64,000 nucleotides of DNA from the NCBI GenBank assembly GCA_001972305.1, contig BDDD01000272.1, positions 517,600-581,599 on the forward strand. Reading direction: 5' to 3'. Positions 36,017 through 47,659 of this stretch are shown in pieces. A program made the position numbers and the translations under genes. Every line of letters begins with the position of its first letter. The first letter of the stretch is position 1. The notes under the pieces were generated by a model, which was given only the letters and a program-made list of their open reading frames with translations, was not told the DNA's origin and ran no database searches. The stretch is from Cephalotus follicularis. Taxonomy: Eukaryota; Streptophyta; Magnoliopsida; Oxalidales; Cephalotaceae.

Positions 36017-38547
36017 ATATATATGTCAGTTTTCAAATCAGACAAATATTTATAGATATTTTTTTTAAACAAAAAATTTTAACCGTTGTGTTAATTTTTT
36101 TTATAAACCTTCAAAGAAAATATTTCATCATATCTAAACAAAATAATTTCAATTGGTATGTTCATTTTTTCATAAACCTTCAAATAGTAGCTATGTAAAT
36201 GAAATATCTACAATATCCGATTGTTTGAAAATTGACATAAATAATCTATATAGCTAAAGACCAAATATAACAATTAAATTGATAAAATATAAAATTTAAA
36301 CCCTAAAATTTCACATATCCAAAAATGATATTCCGAAAATACCGAATTTTTTTTTCAAAAAGTCGGTGAGTTCTGTATTCCTCTGTGGACAGCCTGTATT
36401 AACTGAGGACAATATTTCGAAGTTTTAAATATCCAACTTAGTTTGATGGCCTAGCAATTAACACGTAGTTGAATTCAAACTTTGTGTGTTAAAGACTTCG
36501 ACTTTGTTGGCAGATTCAAAAGACTGCGTACCATCGCGCGTTTTCTCAGTAATAAGACAATCATAAGTTGAATAATACTCTCCAGCCCATTGTTATGAAT
36601 ACAACTTGTCGATGATCGTTATGCTATATTTTTAGAGCAAATAAGGACGATGATGAGTTATAATTATAAAACGATGAAGGAAATCTCCATTCCTTTTGCA
36701 GCACATGATCCAGTATCAAACTCCAAGATTTTAAACAAGTTATAGTCTCTAAAAATAGTGGCTTATAGCCAACACAACTTACAATAGAAGTCTGATGATG
36801 ATAAACTTTAACGGTTTATCGATCACAACGTTAGTGTGACCACAAATTAAAAGAAAGAAAAAACATGTTTTCAAATAAAAAAAACCTTGAATCTATAAAC
36901 AAATTGGGTACTAACAAAATGACTTAAATGTTATTATGGTTTTGTTAATAAGTATAATAGATAAGCTTGTTTTTCATTGTTTGTTATTTAATTGAACCAA
37001 AGAAATGATATTAATAAATAATAATTTTATCAAAACAATCTACCAATTAAATTTTATTAATTAATTAAACTGAACAAATAAGAAACAAATTATACTAATA
37101 ACTTATTTATCGAGCATTTAAGGTAATTCACTTCTTAACAAAACTCATATTATTAAAACTGAAAAATTATAATAGTTGGGCCATTCTACACTTGTAATTG
37201 GTAAAAACGTAGAAGAGCAATATAAAAACACCCCAGTCATGTGGCAAAAACCTAAAACGGATCGAAACTGATGAAACGAAAAACTTTAAACCGTGAACAA
37301 AGGTAATCATGCATGTGGGGCTCGAAAACTGTTTACTTAACAATTTTATGCTTATTTGAATTTGATAGATAATTTCCACAATTAAACGAGATCTTAACTT
37401 CTTATATTTTACCTTTACGTAATGAAGTCAAGTTTATGCATACGTGGCTTATTAAAACACTGAAAGTGCTTCAGCACTAGAATAAACTATATGTACAGAT
37501 ACCATTTGGCTTATTGAAGCACTGGAATAACTATAGAGATACCATTTCTGCAAAATGTTGATACTAAAGTTAGGCTAGGATGTTTGATAAATAAATAAAA
37601 AAGTTAGGTTACTACGTTGAGTCCCTGTGGTATAATATATAATGTATCACGACCTGATTTTGAGAAATAGTTGGGATTCTCATTGACAAGCTTTTATTAT
37701 GTTATCTCATATAGTAGGTTGATTTCACTTAAATCAAGACTTACACTTGTGTGATTGTTTCTTTGTATTCACCTTTGGCTTACGTTGCTGAATATATGTA
37801 TTTTTATCCGTTTTCCAGTGTTCTCTTGAAATCTGACATTCAATCACATTATTTAAATATTGACTTCACATATAATATGGGTCTCACACGTAGCCGTATT
37901 GACTATTGCCAAATGTTCCCATCATATACCACCATTAAAGTTCATGAAGCTAATAAACTTAATCCCGAATCCTTTTATTTTCTTTTCCTAAACAATCCCA
38001 ATGCAAATTATAAATTGACCAACTCATTGGACCGATATTTATCTAGGACGGATCCAAGATCGGAGACAGACTATAATTTTTTTTTGTCCGAGTGTCAAAG
38101 CAAAAAAGAAACAAAAATCAGTGTTATAAATATATATAATATCTATTATGAGGTAATATTATATTTAACTTAGGTGTATAGTTCTTTTAATTAGATTTTT
38201 TGTGATAATGTTTTTTAAATTCAACTGTTAGATTTGATGATCTATTAATATAAATTATTCAAATACTACAAGATAATAAAATATTTGACACTTGCATATG
38301 ATAACCTAAACATTTTAATCATAAAAAGATATGCTAAACTATTTATAGGTAAAGGAATTCAAATTAAAAACTATTCTTTCTACAGTAATTATAAAATATT
38401 TGAATTCATGACATATGTCATGAGCTAAGTGCCAAATCAAATCAACGTTAGCATAGTTGATAGAGAATTTTTCTTTCCGTTGCGTTTGTCATTCAAAACA
38501 TTACTTGCTTTTATTAGAACTGTTCCAGTGTTTCTAGGTCCTATCCA
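36017..38547. other. AT-rich intergenic DNA
   Basis: I see no domain, terminal repeat or RNA gene. An open frame at 37751-38173 (140 codons) starts MIVSLYSPLAYVAEYMYF; it has no match I recognise, no promoter-like context and AT-driven composition, so it is probably chance. Confidence 0.45.
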
Positions 38548-38556
38548 CATGCAAGT

Positions 38557-39930
38557 GAGTTTTTTACACAAATATCACTTTTTTTTGAAATTTATTTCTA
38601 ATCTAACATATGTCCCAAACTATTTCCCACAATACCACTCCAAACCACTTTTCTTCTCCGAACCTGCAGCCTTTTTTTTCCTCTCCCATTTATTCTCTCT
38701 CCTGGGCTCTCACTTACTCTCTCTCTCCCGCAATTTTTCTCTCTCCCTCCTTTTCCTTCTTTCCAGTTTGTTTCTTTTTTTTTCCTCTCATTTTCTTCTC
38801 TCTCCTTCCTCTCTCTCTCCCGCAAAGTCTCTCTCTCCCTCTTTTTCCTTCTCTCCCGTTCATCCATTTTTCTTTCTCCCATTTTCTTCTCTCTCGTGCC
38901 TCTCTCTCTCCCGCAATTTCTCCCGTGCAACGTGAGCATGCAATGGAGCCGAGCTCTCCGCTGTAAGCGTCATACACCAAAGCTCTCCGCTGTGAGCGTC
39001 CTCAGCATGCATCCCGAGCATGCAAGGCGCCGAGATTTCCACTGCATGCATCCCGAGCATGCAATTTCTCTCTTGGGCTCTCACTTCTTCTCCCGTTGTT
39101 TCTTTTCCTTCTCACGTCATACACCCGAGCTCTCCCAAGCATGCATCCTGCATGCAGTGGAGCCGAGCTCTCCGCTGTGAGCGTCCTCAACATGCAACGA
39201 CGCCGAGCTTTCCACTGCATGCATCCCGAGCATGCAAGGCACCGACCACTGTCCCGCATGCATCCGAGCTCTCCAACGTATGCGCCCAGTGCGTGCCTTC
39301 CGAGCATGCATGGTACGTGTCGAGTCCTCCATTGATGCGCACCCGAGCTCTCCAATGGCATGTGTACCGAGCTCCCCAATGTCTCCAATGCTAAGCGCCC
39401 GAGCAGTACATCCTAGCCTGTCATGCCATGCGTCCCGAGCCCAGGAGAGAGAAGAAATTGGGGAGAGAGAGAGGCAACAGAGAGAAAAAAATGAGAAAAA
39501 AAAAGAAACTACGGGAGAAGAAGTGAGAGCCCAGGAGAGAGAAGAAATGGGAGAGAAAAAAAGGATGGGGGAGAGAAATTGCGGGAGAGAGAGAGGTAGG
39601 AGAGAGAAGAAAATTGGAGAAAGAAAAAAGGAAGAACAGGAGAGAAGGAAAATTTGCGAGGGAGAGAGAGAGACAGGAGAGAGAAGAAAATAAGAGAAAA
39701 AAAAAAGAAACAACGAGAGAGAAGGAAAAAGAGGGAGAGAGAAAAATTGCAAGAGAGAGACAGAGAGAGTAAGTGAGAGCCCAGGAGAGAGAAAAAATTG
39801 GAGAGAAAAAAAAAAGGTTGCAGGTTCGGTGAAGAAAAGTGGTTTGAAGTGGTATTGTGGGAAATAGTTTGAGATATATGTTAGATTAGGAATAAGTTTA
39901 AAAAAAAAGTGGTATTCGTGGAAAAAACTC
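38557..39930. mobile_element. MULE-like element with very long inverted arms
   Basis: The ends are GAGTTTTTTACACAAATATC and, inverted, GAGTTTTTTCCACGAATACC. The flanks are exact 9 bp duplicates, CATGCAAGT at 38548-38556 and 39931-39939, the TSD length made by Mutator-type transposases. The arms (about 38557-38930 and 39430-39930) are near-identical inverted repeats made of CTCTCTCCCGCAATTT units. The core (38930-39430) is GC-richer, with CATGCATCCCGAGCATGCAA and CCGAGCTCTCCGCTG words. No transposase is present, so it is non-autonomous. Open frames in the arms (Ser/Leu/Phe-rich or Arg/Glu/Lys-rich) are repeat by-products. Confidence 0.8.
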
Positions 39931-39939
39931 CATGCAAGT

Positions 39940-40869
39940 TTAATACATTTTGATTTAGACGTGAATTAAATATAGACAGCTCTATACCTAACACTTTAGG
40001 ACAACCGAGTTGACAAACTTGGTAAATAACCTCGTAAAGAGACAGCTCATGACTGATGATATATCCTAAATTATGGAAAGTCAAGTTCATGCCTGTTGTT
40101 TATATCGATAAGACCTCCTTAAGTCATCGTTTCAACAATGTTAAATCACTACGTGTATGTCTATATCCGTTAAAGTTTCAAGTACAAAGGCAAACAAACA
40201 ATTGGCGAAGTAATAGACTAGCTACGTGGTTGTAGTACACAAATTTGACTATAATTCTCCACATACAACAGCTAGCTTCGTACGTAGCACAAATCACCGT
40301 CAAACTCAATACCAACGCGGCTTTGATTAAGTCATATATAAAAGTTGACTTACATGTACGTACGGTCGCTACTATGAATGAAATTTTTTTCAGTCTTATC
40401 ATATTTTAGTGTTATTACAATATATATAAAATGATAAAGTATTTATTTTATATATTTTTATTCTGTATATTAATCAAAAATAAAATTAACAGATATATAG
40501 ATATATATCGATCAATAATAAAATTGAGAGATTAAATATTCATATATATATATATAGAGAGAGAGAAAACTTAATATAAAATAATATTAATATACCTCTC
40601 GTAAAAATAATTTGTCTCGGGGCTTCCACTCTCCTTTCATCGAATATTAAGTTTTAATTAAACTGTATTTCTGAAACTAAGATATATCTAATAAAAATAA
40701 ATATTTTTTTGTTTTATATAAAATAAAAAAAATGATTAACGTGTAAAAAAAAATTATATTGAGAGATAACTGTCGTTTCATATTACATATTACGATACTA
40801 CCAGATAATAAAATAATTATCTTTTAATACTAATGCTAATCTACTCCGCTTTCCTGTAGTTTCACCTGC
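39940..40869. other. AT-rich upstream region of the PME gene
   Basis: Mostly A/T runs with a (TA)n(GA)n tract near 40543-40567. No separate gene is seen. It includes the probable distal promoter of the pectin methylesterase gene. Confidence 0.5.
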
Positions 40870-40878
40870 TATATATAA
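40870..40878 (+). promoter_or_regulatory. TATA box of the PME gene
   Basis: TATATATAA lies 59 bases before the ATG at 40937. A transcription start about 30 bases downstream would leave a short leader (about 35 bases), usual for this family. Confidence 0.65.
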
Positions 40879-40936
40879 CACCCACGCATGCGAGTTCCTC
40901 AATTAAACCAAAACCTTTCCTGTCCTAAAAAACACT

Positions 40937-42737
40937 ATGGCTTTAAATGTCCTCTCTCTCTTTACAATATCTACCTTCATTCTCCTTTCAATATCCTTTG
41001 TCTCCATTTCGGTGGCAGATACTAATCAAACCACTCCTGTGTCACCAGGCACCATTTGCAAGTCCACACCAAATCCTTCCTACTGCTTATCTGTGCTCCC
41101 TAAGCAATCTGGCAATGTCTATGACTATGGCCGTTTCTCGGTCCGGAAATCTTTGTCACAATCTCGCAAGTTCTTGAACTTAGTCGACCAATATCTCCAA
41201 CGCCGGTCTGGTACTATTTCAACTGCAGCAATTGGTGCTCTTGAGGATTGCAGGGTACTTGCTAGCCTCAACATTGACTTCCTCTTAAGCTCATTCAATA
41301 CCGTCAATACCACTGGTAAGACATTATCTGCTTTGAAAGCTGATGATGTCCAAACCTTGCTCAGTGCAATTTTAACCAATCAACAAACATGTTCAGATGG
41401 GTTACAACTCGCGTCTCCTTCTTGGAGCTTAAAGAATGGTTTTTCGGTTCCTCTCTCGAATGACACAAAACTTTACAGCGTTTCTTTAGCTTTGTTTAGC
41501 AAAGGTTGGGTCCCTAAAAACAAGAAGAGTACCGCATGGCAGCCTTCAAAGAAGCAGCTTCCATTACGCAATGGACGGTTAAATTTAAAAATGTCTCAAC
41601 AGACTCGTGTAGTTTACGAGTCCGTGAGTACGAGGAAACTTCTACAGACTGCTTCTGTTGATGATCAGGTCATGGTGAGCGATATGGTGATAGTGAGTCA
41701 GGACGAAAGTGGCAATTTCACTACCATCAGTGATGCTGTTGCTGCTGCACCAAACAATACTGATGGTACCAATGGTTACTTTTTGATTTACATCACAGCT
41801 GGAGTTTATGAAGAGTATGTGTCCATTGCTAAGAACAAGAAGTACTTAATGATGGTTGGAGATGGTATCAATCAGACTGTGATTACTGGCAATCGTAGCG
41901 TAGTTGATGGATGGACTACTTTCAATTCTGCAACATTTGGTAAGACTTAAACCCAAGTTGTTTGATTTTTGTTTATATTTAATCAGCAAAACAACTATAT
42001 GGTCCATGCGGTTTAATCTTATAAGTTTTGTAAATAATGTTGCAGCTGTTGTGGCACCAAATTTTGTTGCGGTGAATATCACATTCCGTAATACAGCAGG
42101 AGCAATCAAGCATCAGGCAGTCGCGGTACGAAGTGGGGCTGATTTATCAACGTTTTATAGCTGCAGTTTTGAAGGGTACCAGGACACCTTATATACACAT
42201 TCTCTCAGGCAATTTTACAGGGAATGTGACATCTATGGTACAGTTGATTTCATCTTTGGCAACGCTGCAGTTGTATTCCAAAACTGCAACTTATATCCCA
42301 GGATGCCAATGAGTGGCCAATTCAATGCCATCACTGCACAAGGTAGAACAGACCCAAATCAGAACACAGGCACATCAATACTCAACTGTGTCATTAGAGC
42401 TGCTGATGACTTGGCATCAAGCAATGTTACATTTAACACATACCTAGGCAGGCCATGGAAGGAGTACTCTAGGACTGTTTATATGCAGAGTGACATGGGT
42501 AGTTTAATAGATCCTGCTGGTTGGATGGCATGGAGTGGTGATTTTGCACTAAGTACATTATATTATGCAGAATATAATAACACTGGGCCAGGATCTAACA
42601 CTACCAATAGGGTCACATGGCCTGGTTACCATGTGATTAACAGTACCGATGCAGCTAATTTCACTCTGTCTAACTTTTTACTGGGTGAGGATTGGTTGCC
42701 TCAAACTGGAGTTCCTTACACTGCTGGCTTGCTATAA
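40937..42737 (+). CDS. PMEI-pectin methylesterase (type I), two exons
   Basis: Exons are 40937-41939 and 42046-42737, with a 106 bp GT/AG intron at the usual place after STFN/SATF; the product is 564 residues. It removes methyl esters from cell-wall homogalacturonan. Residues 1-26 form a hydrophobic secretion signal. Residues about 35-185 are the PMEI pro-domain with Cys41, Cys50, Cys105 and Cys152 in the expected pattern. An RKLL processing motif (233-236) precedes the catalytic domain. Its signatures are GVYEEYV (289-295), QAVA (Gln358), GYQDTLY (Gln380, Asp381), DFIFG (Asp402) and YLGRPW (Arg470, Trp472), so all catalytic residues are present. The chosen ATG follows the TATA box closely and gives the signal peptide. 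No break was found. The nearest intact gene downstream is an inhibitor of the same enzyme class. Confidence 0.96.
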
Positions 42738-43985
42738 TATGAGCAACTCATTGCATAGAGTGATGTTTAATTTGTTTATTCAATTCGTTCCTATTTGTTT
42801 TGATGATATATAAAGCATAAAGTAACACCCAAGTGGCAAATTGTACAGCTTGGTGCTTATTCTTAAATTATTATATTGTTTAACCAAATAGAATGTCTTT
42901 CTAATTGTCTTGGTGCAACAAAAACGTTACTTTTCTCATATATATATATCTTCCCTTTAATTTGAAACAATAGAATGACATGTACTCCGGTTTTTGCACA
43001 CACTATAATCTCTTACAAAAGGAGACACAACGAAATCATGTTTATCTGATTTATAACATCAAATAGGAAATTAATGTCTTGTATGAAGTATCAAAATTCG
43101 TAAATTGTAGTGGTCATGAGAATGCTTTATGCATTGGTTAAACACTTTTATTTAATACATAATTGAACCTTTAAATGCAAAGAAATTTTTAATCCAATAA
43201 AATTAGCATCCAACAAATAATTTGTTGACAGCTTATGAGACAATTTTTTCAATCAGAATCAAACATCTCAGTAGACTTGGTAACTCTGTTGAATAATTTT
43301 ATATTGTTATTTGATTATAAGTAATTGACTAATTCCACAAGTACCAATCACTATATATAAAGTAATCTTTTGCACATTATCTTTCAATCAATTAAAGTGG
43401 CATTAGTGACACTTTTGAGTGAGACTCTTCAGTGTAAATGGCAAAGCTAATTCTGCAACGTTCTGGTAGCTAGGTTTCACATTGCTTACATGATCCAATA
43501 AGTTGACGTTTTATAGAATAATGAAGAACGCTAACACTCTCTTCGTAGCAATGCCACAGCTTTTTCGCACTTCATTAAGAAGGAAAAATGAAACTCTTAT
43601 TTTGAAACTTTGAAATTCCTTTAATGCATGGATAGACTCGACAAGATGAAACACTTCACATTAATGCTTGGAAACCGAAACCTGCAAGTCTGTTGATAAC
43701 AAGATTCTTCCGTGCACGAAATGTGGACACAATTTAATGTGGAAACAGAAACACTTTACACTGATGAAACAGTTTCTAACTAAACCAATGGAATTCTAAA
43801 ACGGAATATCTACACAATTTAATGTGGCTATAGATAACGTATGAAGACACTTTGTTGTCGGCCTTATTAATTAGGTGATAAGGGGTTTTTCTAGGTGTGT
43901 GTATGGTATGGACAAACAATAAGTTGTAGTTAATTATGTGATTTTCCATCAAAATTGTGTGGATATTGCATTCCCATACAAAATC
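42738..43985. other. 3' flank of the PME gene, no gene seen
   Basis: AT-rich sequence. It includes the presumed PME 3' UTR and poly(A) region just after the stop (ATATATAAAGCATAAAG near 42810). No open frame or terminal-repeat structure is supported. Confidence 0.45.
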
Positions 43986-44527
43986 TTTTTTTTTTTTTTT
44001 TTTTTGAAGGGAGACCACGGGTTCGGCTGAAGTCGAAGTAAACTCACACTCTCAATCATTGGAATTGAATTGTGATTGTTCTGGGTTTGGTTGAAAAGAA
44101 AATGCAAGGATTGAATAGAAAATTCTGTTTTATTGATCAACAATTAACTAGAAATTTGAGTATCTAGCACACTGCAATGCCAGTATTCGAAACTTGACAA
44201 ATGAATTACTGCCTCAATCATCACCAGCTATGTTGGTTATATACCCCCACTAACTGCCTAACTGATTTTCCCTCCCAGTTACATAATCTAACAACTAATA
44301 CAACTTGACTAATTACAAATTGACACTTGCCTAATTAACTGGTAACCCTTTATTGTTGGTAATCATCGAGCCATCCTGGTACTTTCTTTGACCTGTTGCT
44401 GGTTTTAGTCTGCACATTGGTATTCTCTGCCTCCTCTACAGTAGCCACATCAGTAGTATAGGCTTGGTTCCTATCATTGGCTTCCCCTTCGAAAGTCACC
44501 TTGTCCTCGAGGTTGAGAGAAGGAAAT
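43986..44527 (-). mobile_element. Poly(A)-tailed copy of a Ty3/gypsy 3' end
   Basis: Read on the minus strand, it begins near 44527 inside the last part of a gypsy pol (SLNLEDKVTFEGEANDRN, a motif found near the end of plant gypsy polyproteins). It runs through an LTR-like stretch with a TATATA-box-like word and ATCAATAAAAC, and ends at 44007 directly in about 20 A residues (T run at 43987-44006). That combination, a 5' truncation with a 3' poly(A), is what a LINE-made retrocopy of an RNA looks like. No TSD is convincing. It is a fragment. Confidence 0.5.
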
Positions 44528-44882
44528 GATTTTGATATATCAGAGAGATTTTCCTAGGATGAATCTGCCATAGGTAATACTTCCCATTGGATCAAAACTT
44601 GTGAGAGTGGTTGGCCATGTGACAAGCAACTCAGTGGCGGAACAACTTATAATTCGTTTTGAAATAACACTACCCAAATATGACTATTCTATTAATCATC
44701 TGCTATATTTTAACAGTTCAGGTAATAAATCCACTGCTATATGGTGCCTGATAAAACAGAAATTTGTATCATTATGTGTTGGATAATTCTAGATTGTTGT
44801 CGATGGCTGAGCCAAGTATAGATCGATAAAGCCATGGCTAGCACTTTTTTAGGAGCTACTTATGAGTAATGCTATTGACATC

Positions 44883-45037
44883 AAGGATTTTCAATAACAA
44901 ATGAAATAGCAAATGATTTGTTAAAAGATCATTGGTGATTTTTAAAATATCATCAATAATGTTTTGATTTTTAATATTAAAATAATCAATGATGTTTTTA
45001 CATATCATTTGTTGCCTATTTGCTGCTGAAAATCCTT
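44883..45037. mobile_element. Short fold-back MITE-like element
   Basis: AAGGATTTTCAATAACAAATG at the left pairs with AAATAGGCAACAAATGAT-type sequence and GAAAATCCTT at the right, so most of the 155 bases form one stem. It lies just upstream of the orphan epoxide-hydrolase exon. Confidence 0.55.
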
Positions 45038-45111
45038 ACTTATCCTACTTAGAGATGATTTGATGCCATTGCCCTTTCAGCATGACCAGTTTTAAACATC
45101 GTTAATTGCAG

Positions 45112-45358
45112 GAGCTGGGAGCTCATGGCACCATGGACTGGTGTGCAGATCAAAGTGCCAGTTAAGTTTATTGTGGGCGACCTGGACATTACCTACCATA
45201 TCCCTGGAGTCCAGGACCATATACACAAGGGAGGCTTCAAGAAAGAAGTGCCTTTTTTGCAAGAAGTAGTTGTAATGGAAGGAGTAGGTCACTTTATCAG
45301 CCAAGAGAAGGCAGAGGAAACCAGCGCCCACATATATGATTTCATCAAGAAGTTTTGA
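45112..45358 (+). pseudogene. Orphan last exon of a soluble epoxide hydrolase
   Basis: After an acceptor TTAATTGCAG the exon encodes a partial codon, then SWELMAPWTGVQIKVPVKFIVGDLDITYHIPGV and so on to HIYDFIKKF and a stop. This is the C-terminal exon of plant soluble epoxide hydrolases (alpha/beta-hydrolase fold), which open epoxides of fatty acids and other lipids with water. It holds the acid Asp of GDLD and the catalytic His of EGVGHF. AATAAA at 45454-45459 follows. No preceding exon is found within at least 2.3 kb upstream, back to the PME gene, so this is a remnant of a tandem copy unless distant exons exist. The coding frame of the exon itself is intact, which suggests recent isolation or selection. 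Confidence 0.85.
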
Positions 45359-45932
45359 GCTGTCTTTGTCATTTTGCATGCCATTGCTGGTATGAATGGG
45401 ACTCTACTTTCTATGTTCTCTTCAGCTTTCTATAGCTGATGTATCTTCAATTGAATAAAATCAGGTTTTAAAGATTAAATAAACAAATTAGAGAGTGATG
45501 CACAGGGGACTCTCTAGTTTTTTTTTTCTTTTCTGTGATGACGTTTTCAATTTTGGTGTTTTTACTTTTTAAAATGAGTTAATATTTGTCATGTGTATGC
45601 GTGTGGACTAACTCACGAGTAATTGATTGTATTTACAAAGTCTTCAAGACACACTAACCTAAAGCGATTAACAAGGCCCTAAACTGTTTTATTGAGTGAT
45701 CAAGCGCATTTCGCTGAGGTAAATGGTCGATCTTTAATCCCTCCTCAAAATTATTCGTTTAATACCCTAGTTTTTCACAAAATAAATATTTAACCATTTT
45801 GGTTTTGTTACTGTTTTGTTTCAACAAACATATCTTCCATGCAAATAAATTAATTACCAAAGCAAATTCTCTTTTAGGATTCAAAACCACAACCATCTCA
45901 ATTCTCGTACGTAGTAGTAAACACAACAAATA
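45359..45932. other. Spacer between the orphan exon and the inhibitor gene
   Basis: It includes the 3' UTR of the orphan exon and the upstream region of the inhibitor gene. No clear TATA box lies at the expected distance from 45933. Nothing else is recognised. Confidence 0.45.
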
Positions 45933-46484
45933 ATGAAACCCATTGATAACTTTCTGTTCCTCTTGCCTCTATTACTTTGCTTCTCCTTCCTCCCTCTCCT
46001 AACTAATGCCAATGAAGGCACAGGCACAAAATTAATCACAGAAGTCTGCAAGGACACAACAGACAAGGATTTCTGTGTATCTACCTTTGAATCTGCCCCT
46101 GATATCGAACAAGAAGATATAACTGGTCTTACCTTGATTGCACTCAAGCTGGCGTCCAAAAATGCCTCGGACACATCAGCACTCATCAAGAAGATGCTTG
46201 CCGACACAACCTTGGATCCTGTAATAGAGCAGTGCCTCGCAGATTGTAAAGACCATTACTTAGATGCTGCGGAGCAGCTGGATGACTCCATTGCTGCCTT
46301 GTTGGCAAATGCTTATAGTGATGTGCATGCTTGGGTTACAACAGCGATAACAGATGCTAACACATGTGAGGATGGGTTCAAGCAACACCCCGGAAAGGAA
46401 TCGGTGCTGTCTGGTAGGAATAGCATTGTTGTCCAATTATGCAACAATGCCTTGGCCTTCAATAATCGGTTGGCTCAAAAGTGA
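45933..46484 (+). CDS. Pectin methylesterase / invertase inhibitor
   Basis: A single uninterrupted exon of 183 codons. Residues 1-26 (NFLFLLPLLLCFSFLPLL core) are a signal peptide, so the protein is secreted to the apoplast. The mature domain has the family's cysteine layout: Cys39 and Cys48 with eight residues between, in VCKDTTDKDFC, then Cys105 (LADCKDHYLDA) and Cys145 (ANTCEDGF); Cys101 and Cys170 are extra. The fold is a four-helix bundle that blocks either pectin methylesterase or acid invertase. Sequence alone does not tell which; LADCxxxYxDA is shared. It lies 3.2 kb downstream of an intact PMEI-PME gene on the same strand, but I see no evidence of shared regulation. Confidence 0.93.
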   Translation: MKPIDNFLFLLPLLLCFSFLPLLTNANEGTGTKLITEVCKDTTDKDFCVSTFESAPDIEQEDITGLTLIALKLASKNASDTSALIKKMLADTTLDPVIEQCLADCKDHYLDAAEQLDDSIAALLANAYSDVHAWVTTAITDANTCEDGFKQHPGKESVLSGRNSIVVQLCNNALAFNNRLAQK

Positions 46485-47090
46485 TCCCGATCTCTTGCTT
46501 TGGTGTTCGATTGTCACATTGATTATAGCTTCAATATAATTGCTTTCTATTCTTTACTCGATTAAGAATTTTGCGAATTATGACATTAATTTCTTTAGTA
46601 ACATGTTTCCATGTCTAGCGAAATTTACATAATGAGATGGAACCTATGTGATTTGAGCATTGTGATAATACCGATACTGGATTTGAGTATTGTACATAGG
46701 ATGGACTGAAAAATTTCTTCAATCCAGAAGCGATACCGTATTAAGCCATGGGCATGGGTTGGTGTGGTCCTTCCCATGGACTGGTCCAAATAATCAATTC
46801 ATGTTGGCCTGGATTTCCAGGCCCATGGACCGGACCAATACCAGCCCAGTATTTTAAAATATATGACCCTTTTTTTAAAAGAAGAAATAATAAAATATCA
46901 TAAAGACTTAAAATAATTAGAATTAGCGTAAGTAGACTTCAAACCAACAACAAATAATATAAGAATTATACTTACACTTTAACTCTAAAGTTTATTCAAA
47001 CTTGATTTTGGATAAAGACTTTAAATGTATAAGCATCGTCCTTGAAAAATATGACAATTTAGTTCAAAAAATAAATCATCAAATAATATT
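46485..47090. other. Spacer with a weak inverted repeat
   Basis: It holds the 3' UTR of the inhibitor gene. At 46748-46858 GGGTTGGTGTGGTCC and GGACCGGACCAATACCAGCCC are imperfectly inverted and could be a small palindromic element. The rest is AT-rich with nothing recognised. Confidence 0.4.
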
Positions 47091-47109
47091 ATTCTACAAT
47101 AAAAATCAG

Positions 47110-47410
47110 TAACGACGAGGGTATTTCCCCTTACCAGTCCCTCGCGGTTAACCCAACCGCGAGGGTATAGCGAGGGGAAATAACCATCGTCGTTGCCTCC
47201 TCGCCATTAATGCGGCCGAGGGCACAACGAGGGTAACCTACCATCGCCGTATGGTGCCCTCCCCACCTATTGGGGGGGAGGGGGGGAGGAGCTTCCCACC
47301 CTCGCAGGCACCTGCTAGTGACGAGTCGCGGGAAGGGTATGTCCCATCGCCGTGCCCTCGCCGTCGAAAAAGTTTTACAATATTGCGAGGGCATGATGAG
47401 GGGAGGTGCC
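47110..47410. repeat. CACTA subterminal repeats
   Basis: Repeated GCGAGGG / CCCTCGC words in both orientations, for example CGACGAGGGTA, CCTCGCGGTTAACCCAACCG and CGCGAGGGTATAGCGAGGG. They make a CpG-dense block in AT-rich surroundings, as is usual beside CACTA ends where the second protein binds. Confidence 0.65.
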
Positions 47411-47659
47411 CTCGCCATTCTGCTGATGGTTTCATCAGCAAAATCCACTCTCTATCCAAACGAAACCTGTATTTTATTTTTCAGCAGTCACAATGACGGT
47501 TCATATTTTAATTGTCCTATGGACTCAATCCATAAATGCTCAATCAAACTTGTAATTCACATCTAAGTAGCAAAACAATACAACTAAAGTTTATACCATA
47601 CTTATAAAAAGTGTAATAAGTTTACAAATAAAAAGTTATAAACTGTGTCAAAATCAATC

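Noticed and set aside
36420-36560. A second tRNA-derived SINE
   Set aside because: A weak box-A-like GATGGCCTAGCAATTAACACG is visible but no convincing box B, tail or TSD.
37751-38173. Open frame of 140 codons in AT-rich DNA
   Set aside because: No recognisable domain, no promoter-like context; listed only inside the intergenic entry.
38429-38966. Ser/Leu/Phe-rich open frames of 118-168 codons
   Set aside because: They are produced by CT-rich repeats in the arms of the MULE-like element.
44601-44786. A further epoxide-hydrolase exon upstream of the orphan exon
   Set aside because: The translation has no similarity to the family, and no splice-supported frame precedes 45112.
47131-47566. 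Open frames of about 100 codons on both strands
   Set aside because: They arise from the CpG-rich subterminal repeats of the CACTA element.
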